Assembly: GCA_903930665.1 (NCBI GenBank)
Contig: CAIYZI010000318.1
Coordinates: 1-11,980 of the forward strand
DNA length: 11,980 bases
Source of the DNA: an uncultured beta proteobacterium
GTDB lineage: Bacteria > Pseudomonadota > Gammaproteobacteria > Burkholderiales > Burkholderiaceae
Reading direction: 5' to 3'
The translations under genes were made by a program, and so were the position numbers. Position 1 is the stretch's first letter. Every line of letters starts with the position of its first letter. The notes below the pieces were generated by a model. That model worked only from the letters and a program-made list of their open reading frames with translations, did no database searches and had not been told where the DNA came from. Positions 1-5,766 of this stretch are shown here, piece by piece.

Positions 1-55
1 AAAAACTGCCAGACCTAAGTTTACGATTGTGAAGTAGGTTAAAATATTATCCGTT

Positions 56-131
56 GCCCCTTTAGCTCATCTGGTAGAGCAACTGATTTGTAATCAGTAG
101 GTGGTCTGTTCGAGTCGGACAAGGGGCACCA
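56..131 (+). tRNA. tRNA-Thr, anticodon UGU, CCA encoded
   Basis: Decodes ACA and related threonine codons. The cloverleaf can be drawn fully by eye: acceptor GCCCCTT (56-62) with AAGGGGC (121-127), D-stem GCTC/GAGC (65-68/77-80), anticodon stem ACTGA/TCAGT (82-86/94-98) around the loop TTTGTAA with anticodon TGT at 89-91. The T-stem GTCTG/CGGAC (104-108/116-120) contains one U-G wobble, and CCA is at 129-131. The tertiary pair 15-48 is U-G rather than the common G-C. A rho-independent terminator follows nine bases downstream. tRNA genes of this kind are frequent integration sites, and everything downstream in the window is accessory in character, so this may mark an island edge. No second copy of its 3' end was found in the window. 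Confidence 0.97.
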
Positions 132-139
132 ATAAACAT

Positions 140-173
140 AAGGCTCACTGCTTAACTGCTAGTGGGCCTTTTT
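140..173 (+). terminator. Rho-independent terminator of tRNA-Thr
   Basis: Ten-base-pair hairpin AAGGCTCACT (140-149) / AGTGGGCCTT (161-170) with one internal T-G pair and an 11-nt loop. The T-run spans 169-173. It lies immediately after the tRNA CCA end, so it should end the tRNA transcript. Confidence 0.85.
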
Positions 174-180
174 CATTGTT

Positions 181-198
181 TGTCAACAAAGTGTCAAC
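181..198 (+). repeat. TGTCAAC direct repeat pair next to tRNA
   Basis: TGTCAAC occurs at 181-187 and again at 192-198, an 11-bp period, about 50 bp past the tRNA 3' end. Short direct repeats at about one helical turn beside a tRNA attachment site are typical of integrase arm-binding sites, so this may be a leftover att-flanking site. That reading is inference. Confidence 0.4.
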
Positions 199-476
199 GC
201 AGGTAAATATTGCAACCGGAATAGAGATCTGTAATCAATGGTGTCGAGCTTTCCTCGACTCAGAGACCAGGTACCTGTGTAACTGGGGATCAACTCCTTC
301 TAATGACATTAAGTCATTCAAGACTGGTATTTTTCGCATTTACTCATGTCCATGGCCAATTGAAGTAAAAATTACCGTTGCAAAGCCGCCAGTCAAATTC
401 TGCTACTTAGATTTGGTATTTGAAAAATTCAATATTTAAGTGCTGCAGAAAAAGGTTTGCACAATCTAGTTAAAAA

Positions 477-507
477 TTATTGATTATTCGACTAGAATAA
501 TCAATAA
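477..507. repeat. 13-bp perfect inverted repeat, AT-rich
   Basis: TTATTGATTATTC (477-489) and GAATAATCAATAA (495-507) form a perfect 13-bp stem around the five bases GACTA. On the minus strand the stem is followed by TTTTTAA, so a weak terminator reading leftward is possible. It could equally be a dimeric protein binding site. No leftward gene is visible that would need a terminator here. Confidence 0.55.
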
Positions 508-559
508 AAACAATGACTTAAAAATTTAGAATGCCTAAAAAGCATGTAATTAATAGGCT

Positions 560-750
560 TTAGCTAATGGGGCATCCGAAGTAACTGCTAAATTTAGTTT
601 TTAGTGACGTTACGAATTGATTTGCATCAAGCTCGTTTGCCATATTCGATCTTTTCAGATCTCTGAGGATCTCGGTTAGCTAAAGGTTCATTACTCAATT
701 TAGAAATATGAGTCTTTGGATCCCCTTTATAGCGAAATTTGTATCAAGCT
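560..750 (+). repeat. Diverged tandem repeat, period about 116 bp
   Basis: The palindromic octamer TTAGCTAA followed by NGGNNCAT occurs at 560 and again at 676. The box TTTG(C/T)ATCAAGCT occurs at 621-633 and again at 738-750. The offsets are 116 and 117 bp, so the two pairs are collinear. The sequence between the boxes matches only weakly. This fits an old tandem duplication or a repeated regulatory unit just upstream of the operon. Confidence 0.4.
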
Positions 751-766
751 GTAGTTAGAATAGATT
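739..766 (+). promoter_or_regulatory. Weak candidate sigma70 promoter for the Hsp70 operon
   Basis: TTGTAT (739-744) and TAGATT (761-766) are separated by 16 bp and lie about 80 bp before the first gene of the operon. Both hexamers deviate from consensus and the surrounding DNA is very AT-rich, so chance matches are likely. The -35-like hexamer lies inside the repeated TTTG(C/T)ATCAAGCT box. No heat-shock (sigma32) promoter was recognised. Confidence 0.22.
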
Positions 767-845
767 TAGTTCTAATAATTAAAAATTAAGTAGAACAATA
801 CTTTTTAAGAGTTATTTGAAAAATCATTTAATCAGCCGCCAAAAT

Positions 846-1205
846 ATGTCAGAAGATAAAGTTAATAAATTAGAGAATATGGTCATAGATATGGCAATAG
901 AGAGTTGGCGATTTTCCAGGCTCTTTATCAGGGTAGCCGGTAAGTTAGATGCTGGCGATACGGCTAAATATGTAAATCAATTGCGTTATTTTCAAAAGAA
1001 AATCGAAGATAGCCTGGATGAAGTTGGGCTCAAGGTCGTTAATTTAGAGGGTCAAGTTTTTGATGCCGGAATGGCTGTCTCTGCCATCAATATTGAAGAT
1101 TTTGAGGCACGTGATATTTTGGTTGTGGAGCAGATGATTGAGCCGGTCATTATGGGTGGCGAAGGGTTGAAACGTTCTGGCGTTGTAATGGTAAGAAAGG
1201 TTTGA
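846..1205 (+). CDS. GrpE-like small protein, putative Hsp70 nucleotide exchange factor
   Basis: A protein of 119 residues from ATG 846; an in-frame TTG at 816 with AAGAG four bases upstream would add ten residues. The first 65 or so residues are charged and helical (LENMVIDMAIESWRF, then YVNQLRYFQKKIEDSLDEVG). The rest, from about GLKVVNLEGQVFD to VVMVRK, follows the pattern of the GrpE beta-wing domain: G-x-x-FD, a run of short beta strands, and a final V-V-x-V-x-K strand. GrpE accelerates ADP release from DnaK; here the partner would be the Hsp70 encoded one base downstream. At about 120 residues it is shorter than GrpE (around 200), so the coiled-coil tail is much reduced. The GrpE assignment rests on pattern and context only. 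It is the first gene of the operon. Confidence 0.6.
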   Translation: MSEDKVNKLENMVIDMAIESWRFSRLFIRVAGKLDAGDTAKYVNQLRYFQKKIEDSLDEVGLKVVNLEGQVFDAGMAVSAINIEDFEARDILVVEQMIEPVIMGGEGLKRSGVVMVRKV

Positions 1206-1206
1206 A

Positions 1207-3699
1207 ATGAAATATGTTGGAATAGATTTAGGCACCACAAACAGCGCTATTTGTTCATACGATGGGGAGTTAGTGCATCTGTATAAGAGTCCAGAGCAGC
1301 ATGATGTCACCCCTTCAGCAATTTTTATTGATAAGCGCGGAAATAAATATGTTGGCGCGCGGGCATATGACAGTTCTGCAAAGAATCCGGATAACTCCGC
1401 AACTTTATTTAAAAGACTCATTGGCACAAATACCCCAATTAATCTAAAGGCGATTGATAGGGTAATGACCCCAGAGGAATGTTCTGCGGAGGTGTTGCGG
1501 GTTCTTTTTTCATATCTTCCAGAGGAGATTAGGAATGACGATTCAACAGGAACAGTAATTACCGTTCCTGCAGCTTTTAACCAGATGCAAAAAGACGCGA
1601 CTATGGCAGCAGCAGAGCTTGCTGGTATAGGTAAAGTTGCCCTTATGCAAGAGCCTGTTGCAGCGGTGATGTCTGTAATGAAAAACCGTAAAACAGATGG
1701 AACTTTTCTTGTTTATGACTTGGGTGGCGGCACTCTTGATATAGCCATTGCTGAAAGCACTTCCGGAAGGGTCAGCTTGTTGGCTCATGGCGGTATTGCA
1801 ATGTGCGGCGGCAGGGATTTTGACAGAATTCTTTTTGATAATGTTGTTAAGCCTTGGCTTACTAGCAATTTTGATCTAGGCGATGCATTCGGCACGGATC
1901 AAAAGTATAAAAAATTACGAAACATAGCAGTTTGGGCTGCAGAAAAGGCAAAGATTGAGCTCTCTCAAAAGGAAGATGCCATTATCTCTATGCCTGAAAC
2001 AGATGTGGCTATGCAGGATGAGTCTGGGGCTGATATCTATTTGGACATCTCGTTAAGTCGGACTCAGTTAAATGAGTTAATTTCTTCAAAAATTGAAGAG
2101 TCAATTGGTGCTACACGGGATGCGCTTGAGAAGGCTGGACTTACTCCGCATGATATAGAGAGGATTGTTTTTGTTGGGGGTCCAACCAATTACAAGCCAT
2201 TAAGGGATAAGGTTGCCTTTGAGCTAGGCATTGCCCCATCGACAGACGTTAATCCAATGACAGCTGTAGCTGAGGGGGCTGCAATTTTTGCAGAATCGAT
2301 TGATTGGTCAACGCAAAATCGCTCAAGGAAAACTTCCAGAGGTGCGCTCAGCACTGGAGGAGCGCTTAACTTGGGCTTCAATTACATATCCAGGACGCCT
2401 GATCAAAAGGCAAAAATTGTCGCCATGGTTTCTGGGAATGTTGCTCCAGGTACAGAATTCCAAATTGATAACCTTGATACGGGTTGGTCTTCTGGCCGGA
2501 TGTCTTTGGTTGATAAAGCCGCACTTGAGGTGGTTCTATCTAAGCCTGGCGAGAATGTATTTAAGGTATTTATCTTTGATGCAGTAGGAGGCCCAATTAG
2601 CATCGAAAATACAAAATTAGTCATTACTAGGACTGCTGCTAGTATCGATGCCATTCCAGCCTCTCATTCTGTTGGTATCGAAGTCAAAGAAAAGTTAGCA
2701 GGCAAACCATCTTTGGATTACTTGATTAGAGATGGAGATCAGTTACCCAAAAAGGGTAAAAAGATTTATAAGGCAGCTGAGTCACTCAAGGCAGGAAGTC
2801 TTAACTCCATAAAATTCAAGTTATGGGAGGGTGATATTGCGGAGTCAGTTTCTGACAATGCTTTTATTGGGATGTTCGAAATCAAGGGTTCTGATATTGA
2901 AGAGGGTGTCATTGCGGCTGGTTCTGAGCTTGTGTGTGAGTATGAAATTTTGGATTCCGGCAACATCATCCTAGAGGTCTCCGTCCCCTCGATTGGCGGA
3001 TCATTTCAGAGCGGAAGGAATTTTTACTCAAGGCAAGAAGGACAAGTTGACTATAGCCAGGCAGCCAAACTCGTAAGCGAGCAAGCATCTAGCGCATTAG
3101 ATAAATTGGACTTAATTTCAGATAAGGTAAGCGACCCTAGGCTTGATGAGGCAAAGAAAAAATTGCAGACTTCATCACAAATTCGTGCTGATGAAACTGA
3201 TCCTGAAACAACTAAGAATGCAATGGATCAAATTCAAGACGCAAAACGACTGATGTCACTTGCACGGAAAGAGCATTTACCGCAAATTCGCCAAATTGAA
3301 TTAGATAACGTCGCTGGTTTCTTTAATGATGTAATTCGACAATATGCGCGACCAACAGAAGAATCTGCATCAGATAATCTTATTAGAACTGCACAAAGAG
3401 CAATTGATAACAAGAGCCCAGAGTTTGAGGCGCTCCTTGACGAGCTGAGAAATAAGAATTTTCAAATACTATGGAGACAAGATTGGTTTATTGCCGACCG
3501 ATTTAAAATGTACTCTGAGGAGCCGCATAAGTTCCCAGATACGGCCGAGTACAGATCCCTAATCGAAGAAGGTACAAGGCTAATTAATGCTGGCGAAGTA
3601 GATAAATTGAGGCAAGTAGTTGCACATCTTGGTTCAATTAAGATCTATTCCGGTGATGAGGATGACATGATTGCTGCCTCTAATATTATTTCAGGTTGA
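1207..3699 (+). CDS. Divergent Hsp70-family (DnaK-like) ATPase, 830 aa
   Basis: Cytoplasmic ATP-driven chaperone-type protein. The nucleotide-binding domain (about 1-370) is clear: phosphate-1 GIDLGTTNS (5-13), VPAAF plus the AAELAGI helix (around 120-140), phosphate-2 YDLGGGTLD (170-178), and adenosine motif IVFVGGPTNY (320-329), where canonical DnaK has GG(S/T)R. The usual DVLLLD linker is not found. Residues about 375-600 are divergent, but 553-595 (FIGMFEIKG to GNIILEVSV) match the last strands of the Hsp70 substrate-binding beta domain. Residues 600-830 are charged and mostly helical, longer than the DnaK lid, and the end lacks an EEVD-like tail. Total length is about 190 residues more than DnaK (638). 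Start: ATG with AAGAAAGG at 1193-1200. It follows the GrpE-like gene by 1 bp. This is unlikely to be housekeeping DnaK; it is probably dedicated to its neighbours. Confidence 0.93.
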   Translation: MKYVGIDLGTTNSAICSYDGELVHLYKSPEQHDVTPSAIFIDKRGNKYVGARAYDSSAKNPDNSATLFKRLIGTNTPINLKAIDRVMTPEECSAEVLRVLFSYLPEEIRNDDSTGTVITVPAAFNQMQKDATMAAAELAGIGKVALMQEPVAAVMSVMKNRKTDGTFLVYDLGGGTLDIAIAESTSGRVSLLAHGGIAMCGGRDFDRILFDNVVKPWLTSNFDLGDAFGTDQKYKKLRNIAVWAAEKAKIELSQKEDAIISMPETDVAMQDESGADIYLDISLSRTQLNELISSKIEESIGATRDALEKAGLTPHDIERIVFVGGPTNYKPLRDKVAFELGIAPSTDVNPMTAVAEGAAIFAESIDWSTQNRSRKTSRGALSTGGALNLGFNYISRTPDQKAKIVAMVSGNVAPGTEFQIDNLDTGWSSGRMSLVDKAALEVVLSKPGENVFKVFIFDAVGGPISIENTKLVITRTAASIDAIPASHSVGIEVKEKLAGKPSLDYLIRDGDQLPKKGKKIYKAAESLKAGSLNSIKFKLWEGDIAESVSDNAFIGMFEIKGSDIEEGVIAAGSELVCEYEILDSGNIILEVSVPSIGGSFQSGRNFYSRQEGQVDYSQAAKLVSEQASSALDKLDLISDKVSDPRLDEAKKKLQTSSQIRADETDPETTKNAMDQIQDAKRLMSLARKEHLPQIRQIELDNVAGFFNDVIRQYARPTEESASDNLIRTAQRAIDNKSPEFEALLDELRNKNFQILWRQDWFIADRFKMYSEEPHKFPDTAEYRSLIEEGTRLINAGEVDKLRQVVAHLGSIKIYSGDEDDMIAASNIISG

Positions 3700-3701
3700 A
3701 C

Positions 3702-5132
3702 ATGGAACAATGGCTTCCAATTGGATTAGAGCTCCCGAATGGCTATAAAGCCAAGAAAGTTTTGCAGTCTGGAAATTCATGGCAAATAATTCAAGCATCT
3801 GAAGCTGGTATGGCGCTTATTGTCAAAGAGTCATTATTCGATAAATGGATTAAAGATGGCTTGATTGAGGATGGCTTTTTCTCAAAATTCAAATATGGCA
3901 ATGATATTTTTTATAGCCTCTATTCGAGCGATGAATTTGAGTTAACTGGTCTGGATAGGGCTAAATCCCCAAGATCTAAAAATGATGCTATTTCTTTTGC
4001 GAGGTCACTTAAAGAGTCAAGAGCACGAAATATTGATGTAGCTCTTCATGACGCTATATATGTTGAGGCTATAACTAGACTTCTCCCAACCTATTCCATT
4101 TCTACGCCTGTTGGCGACGATGTCATTTTGGGATATTGGTTAACAGGCGGCATTCCAATTTCCGTAAATTCAACTCGAAGGCTAAAGCAGATAGTTAGTT
4201 GGCTTGGGGCAGAGCATTTAAAGGAAATTATTGCCGTGTCAGGCGTGGGTGGAGATATGGAGTCTATTCAGGAACCTGTAAAACATATAGATCGCGAAGA
4301 ATCTTCTATAGAGGTAGTGCAAAATACTCCTGAATCAGCCGGCCATGCAAGGGTTAAGTCAGATCATTTTGAATTGCCTGGGCGACTTGATTTAACTAAT
4401 TTCTTTAATGAACATGTTGTGGACATCATTAATAACGAAGAGCGATATAAGTTGCTAGGAATTGGGTTCCCTTCGGCCATCATCCTTTATGGTCCACCAG
4501 GAAGTGGTAAGACGTATGCAGTTGAAAAGCTAACGGATTACCTAGAGTGGCCAATGTTTGAGGTTGATGCGAGCAGCATTGGGAGTCCATACATTCATGA
4601 AACTAGCAAGAAAATTGCTGATATTTTTAAGAAGGCTATTGATAGCTCCCCATCCATATTGGTCATTGATGAAATGGATGCTTTTTTATCGGACAGGGAG
4701 GCTGGCGCCGGCCAGCACCGGGTTGAAGAAATTGCTGAGTTCTTAAGGCAAATCCCTGAGGCTACAAAGAACAAGGTCCTAATCGTTGGGATGACGAATA
4801 GGATAGATATGATTGATTCTGCTATTTTGAGAAGGGGTCGATTCGATCACATTATTAAAGTGGATTACGCCAACGAAGAAGAGATACTCAATATGCTTGA
4901 GAACTCACTTTCAAAAATCCCCAAGTCCGAGGGTATTGATTTAGTTGCTGCTTCAAAAAGACTTGCAGGTAGACCCCTCTCAGATGCCGCTTATGTTGTT
5001 CGTGAAGCCGCTCGATTAGCAGCTCGAGGTGGCAAGGATCGAATTGATCAGGTAAGTTTAAATATTGCCCTAGATGAAACTCCAATCAGGGATAAAAATT
5101 CCGAAGAACATCGCCCTATTGGGTTTCTCTGA
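3702..5132 (+). CDS. AAA+ ATPase with novel N-terminal domain
   Basis: Classical-type AAA+ protein of 476 residues, probably an ATP-driven remodeller or unfoldase. The AAA module (about 220-460) shows Walker A GPPGSGKT (264-271), pore-loop-like PYIHE (296-300), Walker B LVIDEMD (320-326), sensor-1 asparagine in GMTN (N366), an ILRRGRFD arginine-finger region (375-382), and a GRPLSDA small-domain motif. This resembles the Cdc48/FtsH/proteasomal-ATPase clade. The usual aromatic-hydrophobic-Gly pore triad reads Y-I-H. No protease motif (HExxH) is present. Residues 1-200 form a domain I do not recognise; its start, NGYKAKKVLQSGNSWQI then LIVKE, faintly recalls a kinase N-lobe. ATG 3702 with AGG at 3693-3695 was chosen over TTG 3696, which overlaps the Hsp70 stop. 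The gap to Hsp70 is 2 bp, implying tight coupling. Confidence 0.9.
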   Translation: MEQWLPIGLELPNGYKAKKVLQSGNSWQIIQASEAGMALIVKESLFDKWIKDGLIEDGFFSKFKYGNDIFYSLYSSDEFELTGLDRAKSPRSKNDAISFARSLKESRARNIDVALHDAIYVEAITRLLPTYSISTPVGDDVILGYWLTGGIPISVNSTRRLKQIVSWLGAEHLKEIIAVSGVGGDMESIQEPVKHIDREESSIEVVQNTPESAGHARVKSDHFELPGRLDLTNFFNEHVVDIINNEERYKLLGIGFPSAIILYGPPGSGKTYAVEKLTDYLEWPMFEVDASSIGSPYIHETSKKIADIFKKAIDSSPSILVIDEMDAFLSDREAGAGQHRVEEIAEFLRQIPEATKNKVLIVGMTNRIDMIDSAILRRGRFDHIIKVDYANEEEILNMLENSLSKIPKSEGIDLVAASKRLAGRPLSDAAYVVREAARLAARGGKDRIDQVSLNIALDETPIRDKNSEEHRPIGFL

Positions 5133-5144
5133 AAAAAGTGAGTT

Positions 5145-5753
5145 ATGACTGAAGGTGAAAATAAAAAAGGTTTTGCTGGGCTTAGTTCTTTGGAGTCCAA
5201 CGTCAATCCAATTGTTAGCGATCCCCTACCGGAGAAGAATTCTCAAGAGGTAAAGGCTGAATCAGAGGCGCGAGTTAACTCTACACCAGCTCCCCCGCCT
5301 CCAATTTCAAAGGTAGTGCCGAAATATACCTATTCGCCAGAAATGGATTTCATAAAAAAATATTGGCTTTGGATTGCAATTGGGATTTTTGTAATTTGGG
5401 CCTGGGCTTCAAGTGGAGATAAGTCAACCAGCTCAAGCAGTGGATCATCAAATTACAGCTATAGCAGCAATAACTTAACCGAATCGCTTCCATCCTATGG
5501 GTCTGGCGCTGGGCATACACTAAACGCATCCGAAATTTATTACTGTTTAGCTGAAACAGTAAGAATTGATGCTAATCGCGGAACGGTAAATCAGTATGAT
5601 AATTTTTCTATTGATAGATTTAACAGGACAATAGAAGACTACAACGCTCGTTGTGGTGACTATAGATACAAACCATCCGCTTTGACCTCAGCCAATAAGG
5701 CACTTGATGCGAATAGGTACTCAATTGAGGCTCAGGGCAGAGCCAGAATGTAA
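5145..5753 (+). CDS. Single-span membrane protein with C-terminal outer domain
   Basis: A protein of 202 residues of unknown function. Residues 1-70 are polar and disordered-looking with a proline run (APPPPIS, around 48-55). Residues 73-88 (YWLWIAIGIFVIWAWA) form one transmembrane helix preceded by KK, which predicts an inside N-terminus and outside C-terminus. Residues 90-123 are a Ser/Gly/Asn-rich linker. Residues 125-202 form a compact domain with C134 and C170, which could make a disulfide, and a pattern (LNASEIYYCLAE, IDRFNRTIEDYNARCGDYRY) that I believe recurs in other bacterial hypothetical proteins, although I cannot name the family. The gene lies 12 bp after the AAA+ gene, with a purine-rich GTGAG before the ATG. 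In context it may tether or couple the chaperone machine to the inner membrane. Confidence 0.82.
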   Translation: MTEGENKKGFAGLSSLESNVNPIVSDPLPEKNSQEVKAESEARVNSTPAPPPPISKVVPKYTYSPEMDFIKKYWLWIAIGIFVIWAWASSGDKSTSSSSGSSNYSYSSNNLTESLPSYGSGAGHTLNASEIYYCLAETVRIDANRGTVNQYDNFSIDRFNRTIEDYNARCGDYRYKPSALTSANKALDANRYSIEAQGRARM

Positions 5754-5766
5754 TTAAGAAAGCACA

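Larger units (their letters stand above)
174..815. other. Gene-free stretch with several repeats upstream of the Hsp70 operon
   Basis: No convincing protein-coding gene was found on either strand in these roughly 640 bases; the only open frame starts inside the tRNA and resembles nothing I recognise. The stretch holds paired TGTCAAC heptamers (181-187, 192-198), a 13-bp inverted repeat (477-507), and two sequence boxes that each recur about 116-117 bp downstream (560-750). It should also contain the promoter of the downstream operon. It could hold an untranslated leader, a small RNA or remnants of an older integration, but none of these can be shown from sequence alone. Confidence 0.6.

Noticed and set aside
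101..439. Open frame of 112 codons starting inside the tRNA
   Set aside because: It begins within the tRNA T-arm, crosses the terminator, has no ribosome site, and its translation resembles no protein pattern.
1044..1427. Antisense open frames over the GrpE-like gene and the start of Hsp70
   Set aside because: They are shadows of genes supported by clear motifs on the + strand and have no motif or start signal of their own.
1207..3699. Assignment as housekeeping dnaK
   Set aside because: Length, linker, adenosine motif and neighbours all differ from chromosomal dnaK-dnaJ operons.
3702..5132. FtsH-type protease
   Set aside because: The AAA module resembles that clade, but there is no HExxH zinc-protease motif and no membrane helices.
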